A program made the position numbers and the translations under genes. A stretch of 64,000 bases of DNA from Kryptolebias marmoratus (taxonomy: Eukaryota; Chordata; Actinopteri; Cyprinodontiformes; Rivulidae): contig NC_051443.1 of NCBI RefSeq assembly GCF_001649575.2, positions 19,634,777 to 19,698,776 of the forward strand, read 5' to 3'. Under the pieces are notes generated by a model that was not told the origin of the DNA, did no database searches, and was given only the letters and a program-made list of their open reading frames with translations. Of this stretch, positions 40,986 through 54,600 are shown one piece after another. Position 1 is the stretch's first letter. Each line of letters begins with the position of its first letter.

Positions 40986-42427
40986 CTGAATTTGTCAAAA
41001 CCTCATGTTAATATTGTCCAAAGTTCATATTTGAAAATTGGTCTGGCTGGTAGCTTCTTGTCAGTCTGAAAATTGAAGTTGTAGAAAAACTTTGCTCATT
41101 AAGACAGACTCTCTAGCTCCAACATCAAGATGTCAAAGAATGAGACAATCAGGGAAGGACTAAGCTGTTTAAGTTGAAATGGAGCATTAAGACAAATTAT
41201 AAAACATTAGCTGTATAAAATGGGATTCTTAATTAGCAATCTTAAACCAACTGATGAACATGTTGAAGATTAAAATAGATTTATCCCAAAGTAAAGAGCA
41301 AAATATTGACAGAGAGGTAATTTTCTCTCTGCACTTGGAGTTTTTAAAGACATTCAAGTTTTGAACCACCTGTCTGACCATTTTATCTTACAATCACTTC
41401 CATTATTTATGGTCACAGTCTGTGGGCAGATATACAAGTGCTGAATAACCATGACTTCCTCCTTTATCAGTAAACTGACACACTGTGGCTTTTCTTATTC
41501 CTTCCTCTGTCACATGAAATTATCAAGACGTGCCGCTTTCGGAACTTCTTTATCCAACATATCAAATTATTACTGTTCATACTTCATGCACCAATGGAGC
41601 AAGATTTGTGGGCATAAGAAGCAATGAAGAAGAAAGATGGTAAGGGATACTAGTCTAAAGTAAAAACACAGAAAGTTGAGAAAAAAAACCCATTTCACTT
41701 CAGTAAAAGATGAATGCTCAATAATTCTTGTCCCATATCAAAATAATCAGAGACTGTCCTCATTTCAGATCTGTGAAGTATCTGTAGAGGATGACCAAAA
41801 AACTTGAGCTTTTACAGGGGAATAATGATATGACAACCCAAGCAGCAGTGCTTAGAAGAGCACAGTCATTACATGTTCTGTATTCAACCGGTCACCTTTG
41901 ATCTTATCACAGTTTCTGCTGTAGTAATAACTGGCCTTGTGTTGGTCGCTGTTCCTGACGAGCAAAGATAAAGGCCACGAGTGTGGCAGCTGAAGACTGA
42001 AACTGGGGGAAGCAACTGATTGCCTTCTGCCCTTCTGTTTTCAGATTGCCATCTTATTCAAACCACAGTAATAACTATAAATTCATAACCAGCTTTACCA
42101 CTAACAAGTGACAAGGGAACCAATAATCAAAGAAACATATGCAGTGTTCTATATGACATATACAAAACATCACTTTTTCATATTTTTTTAGCTTTTTTCT
42201 TAATTTGACAGCACCTTTCTGTGGTTGGGGTAGAACTTTTGATTGCACGTTTATTAGCATTTTGCATTTACTTGGAAATTAAATTTAGACTAATTTATCC
42301 TTCTAGCCAAAAAAGTGTTTTTTTAATTATATTTGACCTGTCAAAAAAAGACAAATTATTCAATTAAGTATTTAGTTGATAAATCAATCAATATTGGTGT
42401 TCAATAAAGCACTTTGTGTTTCCTGTG

Positions 42428-42837
42428 GTCTTTCCTTCTTTCCTTTCCTCCCTTGCCTTTTTTCTTCTATTATTCCTTCCTAATTTTCTTGTTTTTTCCT
42501 TCCTTCCTTTATTTCCTTTCCTTCTTTTGTCCTTCCTACATCTTCCTTCCTTCCTTCCTTCCTTCCTTCCTTCCTACCTACTTACCTCTTTTCTTCTTTT
42601 CTTCTTTCCTTTCTTTATTAATTTCTAATTTTCTTTACTCTGTTCCTTTCTACTTTCTTTTTTCCTTTTCTCCCTTTCTACCCTCCCTCCTTCCTTCCTG
42701 CCTTCATTCTTTTGCCCTTCTTTTTATCTTGCCCTGTTTTTCTTCATTCTTCATTCTTGTTTTCATTTCTTCCTTCTTTTCCTTCCCCCATTTCTTTTCT
42801 TTCTTTCTTTTTCCCTCTTTCCTTCCTTCCTCCTTTT
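42428..42837. repeat. polypyrimidine tract of about 400 bp with (TTCC)8 core
   Basis: The plus strand is almost entirely C and T, built from decayed TTCC, TTTC and CTTT units. An exact (TTCC)8 lies at 42543-42574. The minus-strand transcript would carry a long GGAA/GAAA purine run. The 141-residue Phe/Leu/Pro/Ser ORF across it is a by-product of composition. Confidence 0.95.
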
Positions 42838-43479
42838 AATCTGACAGAATTTTAATATGTTTACTCATGCAGTATTTCACAAACAAACTCGAGCATGTGC
42901 CACTGCCATCAAGCCAGAGGTTTAAATTAACAAATGGCATGTTGTAAATGAGATTGGTTTGGCTAATGCGATTTCTGGTGAAGGGGGACAATCAGTGGCG
43001 TTGTGAGGGACAGCAATAAAAGAAAGCAATTTGAGAGGAGGTTCCCTTTCACATGCATCAGCACATGAAGGTGGCTCATTAAATCCACAAAAACCTGCAT
43101 CGTTGAGATGAGTATTTACAGATGACAGAAATGACTTTTTTCAACTCTTCATTGTAATAGCTGATTGATTCTCAGAAATAACACACCAGGACAGCCACTG
43201 ACCAAATAATATGTCAACATATCTTTTCCTTGAGTTGCTTGGTGAATGCTAAAGTATGATGCATAAATAAAATTAACTTAAAAATATTTTTTATTCACAA
43301 AAATCTATTCATTGCAGTACATTTTTAATTAAAAATACAAATAATAGCAAATAAAGACATGTAGATTATGCATTTCATCTAAAATAACTGTGCTGTCCAG
43401 CAAAACTGGTCACTGTAAATAGTTATATTGTAGGTGGGAGTAACTTGAAGCCTATAGTTTTTTGTTCATATAAGTATGA

Positions 43480-43744
43480 AGTGTGTCAGTGTGAGCAGCT
43501 TGTGTGGCATTACTCCGGTTTCCTCCCACAGACCAAAAACATGCATGTTATGTTAACTGATAACTCTTAAATTGTCCCTGGGTGTGAGTGAGAGTGTGAA
43601 TGGTTGTTTGTCTCTACGTGGCCCTGCAATGAACTTGTGACCTGTCCAGGGTGTCCCCCACTTCTCGCACAGTGACTGCTGGAGATATGCACCAGCTCCT
43701 CGCGACCCGGAATGGAGAAGCGAGTAAAAAAAAAAATGGATGGA
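43480..43744 (+). mobile_element. LINE (L2/Maui-like) 3' tail
   Basis: The sequence contains 'ccggtttcctcccacagacc', 'aaaacatgcatgtta', 'aattgtccctgggtgtgag', 'gtgacctgtccagggtgt' and 'cgcgacccggaatgg', and ends in an A-rich run plus ATGGATGGA. This is the usual 3' end of L2-type non-LTR elements in fish. It is 5'-truncated with no reverse transcriptase. Confidence 0.8.
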
Positions 43745-46700
43745 GGTATCAGGTATTTTCCTTGTCTTGTTCACAGTGAAGATGGTTCTCACTCTATACG
43801 CCTTTCAGCTGCAGAGTCATCTAAATATTTCTACAGAAGTTAAAACTCAAAGTTTTGCTGGAAGTCTGTAACTCCCACAATCTGAAATTGAACAGAATAA
43901 AACATATTTTTCTAAATGAAAATGTTTGATAAACTAAAATATGAGGTCTCACCACTTCCTTGAGGGAAAGCCTGTATTGGCCTTTTAGAGAATCTAACCA
44001 ATAATTGTTGTAACAATTGACTTAAAATCACATACTTTAGGTTAACAGTTTTTCTACTGAAAGTCTACGACTAATTAATTTGGGTACAAGAGATATATGT
44101 TGCAAATTCTATGGTTATCAAGCCTCCAGTAGATAAAATTTTTCTGTCTGCAGATGAGGGGCCACGCAGACCAATGCCACAGCCATCCATTAAGCTAAAT
44201 TTAAAACTAAACCACTAAAAATGTGTTTTTGATGCAGGTTATTCTAGCATAAAACCTTTGATAGTAAAGGCTCAACTGCCACTATATTTGGCCATATTTC
44301 CTGTTTAATACAGAGTCATTCAGTACAGCACATTACTGTATTTGCTTCTGTTTCTGTCCACTGTGGAATAAAATTTACCATCCCTTAGTGTAATACAAAT
44401 GGTAATGTAAACTCAATGATCACAAACCAAGAATAATTTCACACCTTTAAACAAGCAAACAAACAAAAAATGAAGTAAATTGGAAAGTAAGTACTTGTTT
44501 GAGCTATGTAGTGACAAGGGTTGGAGTACAGCTCTGTTCAAGTCAACAAGATTGCATGGTGACAAAAAGAATTGTTATTATCCATGGTAACCTGGGACAA
44601 CAGGATTTATTGGAAGTGAAACAGTTTTATGGAGGAAGTTAATGTAAAAATTGTGCTAACACAGAAATTTAAAAAATAGCTTGGAATTAAATTTGGTTGA
44701 GCAGAAAGAAGAAAAAAAAACAGGTGTCTTAAATAAGACATGGGTTATATCAGAGCAAATGAAACGGACAGATGATAGAGAAACATTCAGAAAAGGACAA
44801 GTGTTTATTGGGAGAGCTTTACTGGACAAGAGGCAAAAAATAAGAACTTGCTGGCATTTGTTGTCTTTTCTAGTCATACATTTCTTACAATAAAAATAAA
44901 TCAGTGTCATCCTTAAGAGGCGATTTGCAATGTTATTTCACCCACTAAACTTTAAGTTGAAATAACCAAAAAAAAAAAAAAAAGAATCAGGAGGAAAATG
45001 GTTCCTTGTATTGCCATCAAGATGATAACCGTCATTTTTTCGGCAACAATGGAGACATAAGTCCGTGAGAACCCAATAACTTCCCACACACAAAACACAC
45101 AGACAGACACGCACACACCTTGGCCAGTATCTGTATCTGATATAATGTTAAATCATTCTCACATAGGCGGCTGGTGGGAAAACCAAATTTTAGAGAGAAA
45201 AAAAAGGTGAGCACAATTGCTTTGATATTGGTTCTGTCACAAAGAAACCACCTTTGACTCCTGCATTACTTATCCGGACAGGGGAGAGACAAATGGAAGA
45301 AAGCTGCATTACAAATGAACCACAGCACTTGAAACTAGGATCAATAACTAACAACTAAAATACCTGAGAACACAAAAAAATAAAAAATAAAAAAAATAAT
45401 CCCCTAAAATACAGTGATTGGAAAAAGGTGGCCACGTTTAACTCACCCTTAAGGAGGAGTTTGTATGAAATAATTTTAAACAGTAAAGTAGGTCTAATTG
45501 CTTAGAGCTTGCTTTGATTGCCTATGCTTCCAGATTTTCTAATACCCACGACTAAATCCAGGTATGAAATAAATGCACAGACTGTTGGGTACATCAAACA
45601 GGCTTTCTTTTCATTTTCTCAGTCCCCCTCTCTGCTCCCTTGCTCCAAAACAAAATCATCTCCATCACCTCTGGGATAATTTAATTAAATAGTAGCCACT
45701 GGCACATGAACCCAGCTGGGATCTGGACCAGTAAATTAGTAAGGTTAAACAGGGCTGGAGATGAGATGCTCTGAGTAAATTAGCTTGTTGGTGTCGTGTT
45801 TTTAGGGGCGAGTGGACGCAGGCAGATGTGGAGATAAAGAGGAAGTTAATTCAATTAATGAATCTGATGCTGCTCTTCCCATTATCGGAGCTAGTTAGAA
45901 GTGCTGGTGCATGGCAATGCTGCGAAACAGAGGACAAGATTAACACCATCAGATAAGGAGTGCTCGTCAGACAAAGCTTATCTCTGTGTGCATTATACTG
46001 TGTCTCTCCCCGTCTCCCTCTTTTGTCTCACTTTCAGCACATCTTCTCTCCTATCACATTCTGATTGTCTATCTTTTCCCTCTGAAACATTCAGCTTTTC
46101 TCAGTGCTTTAACAACCTAAAACTCCCCTGTGCTTCATTAAGCTATTTATTCATAAAAAGCAATCAGTGATCCTGCACACTGTTAGTCATGCTAATTCGT
46201 TCTGTTTAATTTAACTTACTCTGGTGGGTAAACTTTCACCGAGTAATTTAAAGGTCTACTGACTGAAATGTCTTAATTAGATAAAGTGTGTCTAAGTGGC
46301 TGTCAGTTTATTGAAACTCTGGATCATTTTAAGTTTTTGCCCAAACATGCCTGTTTTTGATATTTGATTGTCTATAGGAATACATTTGAAAGGATTTAGC
46401 TTTTGATACCCATGCCATCTGAGCCTACAGTTCACATTAAGGATTGCTACAATAGGGGCGTATCAATATGTATATGTCCTAACATTGTTCTGAAAATTTT
46501 CTGCACAGGTATTTTTGATTTGGTAAGCATATGTACCAAATGAAAACAGTGATGTTTTAACAAAGTGTGTAATGCGTACATTTGTTTAAGGAACTCATTT
46601 TAACTCAGATTTTCCCCCTTGGAGCTTTAGAAATGAAGCAGGGGCTGATATACTTCCATGTACATGCTTGCTACACACAACAATTAACTACAGTGTCAAG

Positions 46701-47475
46701 TGGGGGGCAAATCTATTTTTAGATGCATAGCATTGGAGATATGGAAGACACAGACACAAGATGCCTGAGTGAGATATACAACTATGCAGGTGCTGCTGGT
46801 CCATAAGGGCAGGTGGGGAGCAGGTAGCCTCACCTAAAATAATCATTCGCACCACAAAGTAATTCCTCATAATGAACAATGTAAATTACTTAATTTCTTA
46901 GCTTGCTGTGTATTGTGTTGTTATGTGTGTTTTTCCAGCTATTTTGACACTTTTAAATAGAATTTAAAATGTTGTTTTTTTTTGGCGATTCATTCTCAGG
47001 TTTTGACTTATTTGCTGTTATAGGGCAGTGCAGTACACTGCCTGGGTTTGTCAGTAGATTTAACATAAAGCCTGTCGGCAGTGATCGAGACTGCAGGGCA
47101 GCTCCAACAGAGTCTCACTGGGGCGTCAAATATTCCGCCCTGTGGACACATTCTGCTGGTTTTAGCTCAGCGATATAACCACTACTAACGTTACACCTCA
47201 CGTGATCTTATTTAATGCAGGAATAGCTGCAGCAAAACCTGCTGTGTTTAACAGCGGAGATTTTCTGTTTAAAATCCATTTGTGACACTAAAATTAGAAG
47301 ATAAATTATCAGTCAGCAGCTTAAAGCAGACAGACTGGACATGAACCAAACACATGAAACTACAGCCAGGCGATATACAACAGGACATTTTCTTTTACAT
47401 GGTAGGCCCAATTTCTGTGTCTGTTAAGTATTTTATCACCCACAGGTGGATCTTATTTAACTAATTATGTGGCTT

Positions 47476-47550
47476 TTCAAAAGCATGTGGCTGCTATAGC
47501 TCAGTAGTCAGTTCTGTGGTCTTGTACTGCTGAGAATGCAAGATCGACAC
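47476..47550 (+). mobile_element. short tRNA-like SINE remnant
   Basis: 'ctgctatagctcagtagtc' carries an A-box-like TAGCTCAGTAGT. About 35 bp downstream, 'gcaagatcgacac' resembles a decayed B-box. It does not fold into a complete tRNA, so it is scored as a repeat fragment and not a tRNA gene. Confidence 0.4.
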
Positions 47551-47647
47551 TATCTTTAGTTTTATATTTTTTAGAGTTACTTCACAAAAGTTTATTTCTA
47601 CTCATATTCAAAGCTGTGTACCTGTCTGTGTGGTTAATTTTATCCAT

Positions 47648-47680
47648 TTAAAATAAAATAAAATAATATAAAATAAAAAA
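47648..47680. repeat. (AAAAT)n-like A-rich repeat
   Basis: Imperfect aaaat/aaat units, possibly the poly-A-like tail of the nearby SINE remnant. Confidence 0.75.
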
Positions 47681-49802
47681 AACAAACTCCCATTTGAGGT
47701 CGGGGTGGAGGTCTATATGTTTGTGGGAGGCATCCGTTTCCGTCATTTAATTATTAGACTGGACTGTTTTTTTCACGAGACAGTCTGAACTTGCAAGAGG
47801 AAGAAAAAAGATGACAACTGTGTGCACAAAAAAGCAATAAAATAAATATTAAGCAACATATATCATCTCTTTTTCACAAAAAAAATTCTGCAAATTTGTC
47901 TGGTTATTGATTCAGGAAATGAATGTCTGCCCCTCTAAAATTTATGCTTAGGAACCGGTACTGCAACTATGAGTAAATTAACTGAAAATAGTACCAAGGG
48001 CAGGATGCATTAAGATAATTGAAATGCACTGATAATTGTTTTATTATTGTATCACAGCACTCTGAATCATAATCAAATTATGAGGTCCCTAAGGATTTGC
48101 ACCCAAGTACTGACAAAAAATAGGAAGGGTAGACAACTGAACAACAGCTACATGTTTGTGTCTTGTGTTGCTGGTTCAACGTAGAACTTTGTCATATATT
48201 CAAAAAGGAAAAATTCGAATATTAACAATACTGGTACAAGGTCAGAAAATCTGGAGTGCAAGCCCATGCTTGTGACACTGAAGTTCAGACAACAAATGAT
48301 ATAACAGCTGACATGAGACCATACTCTGCTCCTAAACACAGTTTTAAACACATGTTGAAAATAATAGAGTGCTGATACTAAGTTTATTTTAACTTTTCAA
48401 AACAAATTATAAGCTTCAAATATCCATGATTCAATCAAAACTTCTGCAATATGTTAACAAATAACAAATGGACATGCAGGGCAACTGAAAGTAACCTAAT
48501 AATAACTGTGCACTACATTACACCCAAATGGAAGATGGAAAGCAATGTTCTGCAAATTTGTCTGATCATGAGCAGACAAGTATTATCCTGGCACAGCAAC
48601 TCAGAAGACAGTGTTTTGATGGAAAGTAATGATATCAGAAAGCAAAATTCCAGTCTCATAACTCAAAAATAGAAAAAAATAAAGATCTTCAAAAAAAAAA
48701 AAAAGACAAGAAAAGAAAAACTGAACATAACCATGACTTTAAGCTGAAGTATATTCCAAAGTGTATCATTACACAGCTACTAGATGCTTCACCATAAACT
48801 TGACTGGATGCATTTGTAGCTCAGAGATCATGACATTGGCTGTTTGAATTTGCCCAGTGAATTTAATAACCCCATGACTATTGTTCTGGTAGAACTTCGG
48901 AGCATTTTGCTATCCAAACTTGGTGCAGTTGTTATGGTTTCTTTACTTTCAACAGTTGCAATTTTTTTGTTATCTGTTGTTTCCAATATTTTGTCCTGTA
49001 CCTACTTAAAAAATTACAAATTAGAAAATTAGTGACCTTTGCTTTTTAAGGTCGAATACAGAATGCTGTATTATTTTAAGCTTATTTAATAAATAAGTTT
49101 CAGGGTTAAAACCTTTCATACTTTTTAAGTAAACAAAAAGCACAGCTAAAATAACATATTGTAGTAACTATTGTTGTAAGCTATCATCCCCTAACCTTTA
49201 TCCATACCCTGTAATTTTATCTGGATGTTGTTGACAAAATACAGTTGGAAAGGGCTCATTGGCCCTTTACTTTAACCTCATGTAATGTCAATTTTATTTC
49301 TTGCTGCCATTGACAACCTCTTCATCTCATTTTTTTTCCCAGATCAATACCTGTACGATCCGAACAAGACAGCGGATTGATGTGTTTTGAGGATATCAGA
49401 GTTGTGAACGGTTAAAATGGGCCTGTCTGTCTGGAAACACAGAAGATCAAAGGGGTTACTACAAAGTGCTACTTAAGAATACCTGAAGTGGATTGTATTG
49501 AGTTCTGGGAAACTGAGTAGTTTCTGAGTGTCACCAAACACAAGACACTTGAACAATCAGGTGGCTATAAAAAGAAATGTACTTTCCAACAAAAATCCCA
49601 GGCAATCTACTTTTCATTTAGAAATGAGGGGAGAGCAAAGATGTAGATTTTCTCCAGTAAAAGCTGCAGCCTGAAAAATATACAATGTGGTGACGCCCAG
49701 CAATTTACTAACAGTTTTTCAATTAAAGGGGAAAGCAGCCAGATGAGTGCCATGTAGGGCTCGGACCTGAGCTCTGGGAACAAACTTTTGCCTTTAAAAA
49801 AG

Positions 49803-49828
49803 GAAGAAGAAGAAGAAGAAGAAGAAGA
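49803..49828. repeat. (GAA)8 trinucleotide repeat
   Basis: Eight uninterrupted GAA units, read as TTC in the gene's sense strand. Confidence 0.97.
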
Positions 49829-52800
49829 TGTAATAACTGTCAGAGGAGAGTCGCTGACTTCAAAGGGGGAAGAGGTTGGAAATGTGAGCTGGCCATCGCC
49901 TCATGACATGAACAAATCCATGACAGATCAAGAGCAATCATATGGGCAGGAACACTAAGAAAAGAATTTCAGTCAGATTCAGAGAAGCCCCTGAGCTTTT
50001 TGGAGGAAAGGAACGTTTCATTTGAAGAGTTGGGCAAGGTTTCATACATCTAAAATGCATCCCAGTTCTGGGAAGGTTCTTATTTCCCTGTCAACGACTA
50101 CCAACTTAGTTCCTTCAGTCCTACAGTCCTTTGATCCAAAACTCATGTTGTTTTTTTATGAGTATACCTACAATCTACATACATAATTAACAATGTATCA
50201 ATGATCAGAACTTTTTTTTTAATAGTGATAAAATAAAATAAAAAGAAAACAGCCTAAAAAAAAGAAAAGGTCATATCAATATTGCAAATATTATCTTGTA
50301 AGCAAAGTCCATAAATGTGTTATGATATTGTTATGAGACCACAGTAATAAAATATTTTTGAACCTTGCATGTTGTTCTATGCAAACAAACCCATTTATAA
50401 ACAATTATACAGTAAATGGAGAGCCAGCTGTAATTATAAAAACAACTGATTTTGTTAGTTTTACTGTCTAACGCTGTCATTATATCCAAATGTCCATTCA
50501 TCTTTCACTCAAAATAGTCAGAAATGCAGTCAAAGTTACAAAGATTACCATAAGAAATAAAGGAACAGGTTGTATGTTATAACTGACTTTCACATAGCTT
50601 TGTGTGTCTGTGTACTGACTGCGTACATAAAAGCAGGCTAAGGGAATGATGACACCAAGGGGTGTGCCAGTGCAACATCCAATGTGACATAAAGCAAGTC
50701 ACCTCCACTATAACAAGGCTAGGTTCTCATCACAATGCAATCCTTCAAATGTAAAATTCAAGAACATTGCCAGTCCGGTCCCCTAACATGTTGGATATTT
50801 CAATCCTTTGTTGAGTCAGTGGATCTGTACAGGAAGCACAGGGTTTTAGTCATTTTGAATCTGTGTCATGATAGTTTTTTTTTTTTTTTCGTTTTTATGT
50901 TACATGTTTTGCAGGAATGTATGCCAAAGCAGGGTCGAAAAACTTCCAATTTTCCATTTGCTTTAATGCTGGATTTCAGGAACAAACTACTACTGCTGCT
51001 GCTGTGCTGTAGATTATAGTTGAAGGAATGAGGTCATGTTGTATCAGACAGAAGCTTGATCCCTATGGCTGCTATTTGAAAGGAAGCCTAGCCAGTTAAA
51101 TACGGGACACAAACACGCACAGTCAGTGCCTCCAGTAAAACCTACTTGACACAAGGTTGCATCCGGGAGATAAAAATTAGACTTTGCATTTGCTCTGTGG
51201 GGTTGGATGGATGATCCAAGACTGATCCAATATTTGGACAGATGCAGAGGAGGCCAAATAGTATAATCTGCGGATATAGAGGGGCAGATTATTGCAAGTT
51301 GGTAAACCTGATGTAGAAAGGGTTACACAGATTAACTCAGATGTTGTTGTTGGTGCAGGAATTTGTCACAATCTGTGTAGTAACTGTACAGCTATAAGTC
51401 CCAATTTTGCCTCAAAAGGCTCTACCATCTGTAGGCTATTCACAGTCCTATAAAAATTCTCAAAAAAATTAGGGTAATTCAGCAAATGAACAAAGAATTA
51501 GACCAAGAGAGTGTCTAGGAGGGCAAATATGGTATAATAGTGGTTTGTGGTGCAAAAGGGTTTATGCTCTTGCATCATGGTTCAGCATATGACAGTATTA
51601 AATGTTTGATCTTTCAAAACTACTGTAAACATTCAAACTGTGTTCAGATTGCCAACTCATTTATTCACCTACAATTTGTTTGGTGTTTGTTATACTGGGA
51701 AAACACAAGGAGATAAGGAGTGTTAATGATAGGTACAAATGCATGTTAGACATGCTTATGCTAATATTATGACATTGCCAGTCCAGTGGTGGTTGATATT
51801 CAAATATTCACTGAAAACTGCTTAATAAATAAACTGCTTAATAATAAACACTTGCAGGCAGTACACATAGTGTACATTCCAAACCTTCAACAGGCTAATA
51901 ATTAATAGCAATTAATTATTACAATACTAACAATTTAGTAAAAACAATGATTAAATGGTGTCAAATTCTTTTTTTTTTTAAACGTACGTGCTAGGATTTT
52001 TGTAGCTGCAGCTAGCATGCAAATAATTCAGAGGCTATCGATAAAATGGTGTGTCCCTACAGTCATGATTTATGATAGTAATAATGATCTATAATTGTAT
52101 TATTTCTCGAGTCCAGCAGCAAGGAGACAACAAGTTATCAAATGACACATTTGAAGGAGGTGTTTATGCTCACAAAGCATTCTCAACAAATAAGAAAGTC
52201 ATAATAAGAAGCAGCAGAGACTGACCAGTTCTGTCAGTTTCATTGTTGATTGCTTCAGGCCACAATGAATGATGGTCAGTGTTGGCTGATGTGTAGTTCT
52301 TCTTCTCTACATGACTTTTGGTGTCTTGCGATCCAAACAAAGACTTTTAATGTCTTGGCTTTGCAAGTCTAAAGTTGTCCTTGTGAAAAGATTACCAGGT
52401 TGGTGTTCACATGTGGATAAGCTACAGTATGTATACTGTGAACACAACATTTTTTTAACTGTACAAAAAAGTACGTCTTATTAAAATTCTTAATATATTC
52501 TGTTACTTCACTCTAGTTTTTTTTACCACATTTGTTTTACCACAGGTTTTATTTACAATGACTTCCAGACAATATACACTACTGTCAGAAACAGCTTTCA
52601 CACATCAAGCAGAGTGACATAAAAATCCTAATTGCTAAATATATGCAAATTACATCAATCTGCAACCATTAGTGAAACAATTCATCTTTGGCAATCACTA
52701 AAACAATTTAATCACAATCTTTACAAATGGATGACTATTCATTATACTCTCTAATTAGATCATAAATTGTATGAGCGCATCGTTATGCAAGGTTTTGTGG

Positions 52801-54419
52801 GATTTGACACCCAAAAACAAAAACAAAAGCCATCTAGGACTGATAGAGTGAATTAAATGAGGCATAACCACACCTTGAAGTAATCTTTTTCACTCACTGA
52901 GGGTTGGTGGCTGGGATGTGTGATCAGATCATCAGGATCTGAAAATCAGATACAGTATTCAGCTTTCCAAAGGTTGGGGACAATCAGTATACTTGATTTA
53001 AGTGATGTCTTGCTGGGTGCTATTGTGGGAGTGCAGTGACAGTGTAAATGACATTTGTTGTTGTATTTTGTCAGTTTTTGACATTTGTGGAGAGTTCTGG
53101 GAGGATAACATGGTCCATTCTGGAGTGGCAAGGTGACAAGGAAGATGACAACCAACATACAGACCCAACAGTGTCCAACTAAAAGCTATCATTATGATGA
53201 CATGGAATATTTGGTAAATGACAGAAAACTGGCTCTGGCAGAGAAAATAAAATTTCACTGGGGTTTCATTTCTCCTTCTCCTGCAGGGACAAAACAAGGT
53301 AACTGTCTGAAATGTCTACAAGCTCTGCACAATGCAGTGCAGTTTATTGGGAAAATGCCATTAAATAAATCACGTCTGATCTCTGAAAATTTTGGCATGT
53401 CAACCACTACATTAGTCCAATTTAAACTTGATTATTTGAAACGGTGAGGTTTGTTTAACAGTATCTCTTAGCAGAGTTCACGTCATGTAAGAAACTAGGA
53501 AAAGCATTAAGTCACTACAGTCCACAGGTCAAGGTCTAATATCTGTGCATCCATATGTTTGTTTGCATAATGAATGTAGTGGTTAGAGAAAAAGCAGCAA
53601 TGAAATAAAATATATGGACAGCTGATGTGTGCCAATAAGGTGATGAGTAAGTGACTCTGATGAAAGGGTGGATAGAAATTAAACTCAAGCTTTTAGAGCT
53701 ACAGTCTTTTACTCTTATATCAATAGTGCTTTTTTGGTTATATTTGAGCAAAACATTTTTGTCTGTCTCTTTTTTAGAGAAAAATGATCTACATCTAAAT
53801 CATGTGGGAATTTACAGATACAAACATGTTTCTCTGTGAATTGCAAGATGGTGTTGTGTTATCTGTCGAATCAAGAAGAACTGAATTCCCCAAAATCTTG
53901 TTTCTCTCTCCTCCTTTAAAAGAATGATGTCTTTCCTTCATCATTTCACTCTCTCTAACTTGCCCCTAAGTTTTCTCTCTGAAATGTGATCAAAGATCTG
54001 AGATTGACTAGATTTAAAAAGAAAAACAAATTCTCCTCATTGCAACGTGAGTGCATAAAAATAGTTTGTTTTCTCTCTCAGGTGTAAGGAAATGCCAGGC
54101 AGCATAGTGCATATCTTCATCAAAGCACATCTTATGTTCTGTATGTTGCTTGGAGATGAAGAGAAGGATGAAAGTTAGTCCATATGCGCTGATACAAAAC
54201 AGAACATAATTGAAGATAATGGTGATAATTGGTGTCCTCGTTTGGTGCCACTTACCTCATTATTACTTTCAACACTGCGTCATATTTACCAGAATGCACA
54301 TAAAAGTTGGACAAACGGCTGCATGGAGTCACATGTCTTCAAAATAAAAAATGCATTCTGGAAACTTGATCAAATCAGTTATCTCTGTCATCAATTGGTC
54401 TATCCATGTTTGTCCATTT

Positions 54420-54600
54420 GTCCACCTATCCTTCCATCCATTTTGACAACAGGCTAAGCAGAGTTTTGCAGATTTCTCTTTGCCACCAAAATTTCCAGCT
54501 CCTCTTGGGAAATCTTTAGTCATCATCAGGCCACAGAAGATAAGGATTCCCTTTAGCAGGGTCCGAGTACACCCAGGGACCTGCTTCCAGCTAGACATAA
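54420..54600 (-). mobile_element. diverged LINE-type 3' tail
   Basis: On the minus strand it reads 'ccctgctaaaggga', 'ttcccaagaggagctgga', 'ctctgcttagcctgttgtc' and then AAAATGGATGGAAGG. This fits the 3' tail of a common fish LINE (gaggagctggag...cctgcttag.ctgctg...aaatggatgga). It is heavily mutated. The minus-strand ORFs at 54329-54780 cross it and probably read old LINE or flanking sequence. Confidence 0.55.

Noticed and set aside
42414..42839. 141-codon Phe/Leu/Ser/Pro ORF
   Set aside because: It is a translation of the TTCC/TTTC polypyrimidine tract; such tracts rarely contain stop codons.
47476..47550. Possible tRNA gene
   Set aside because: Only an A-box-like and a weak B-box-like segment; no acceptor stem or full cloverleaf could be built.
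53133..53447. 104-codon plus-strand ORF
   Set aside because: No recognisable domain and no supporting signals; a length expected by chance in 64 kb.
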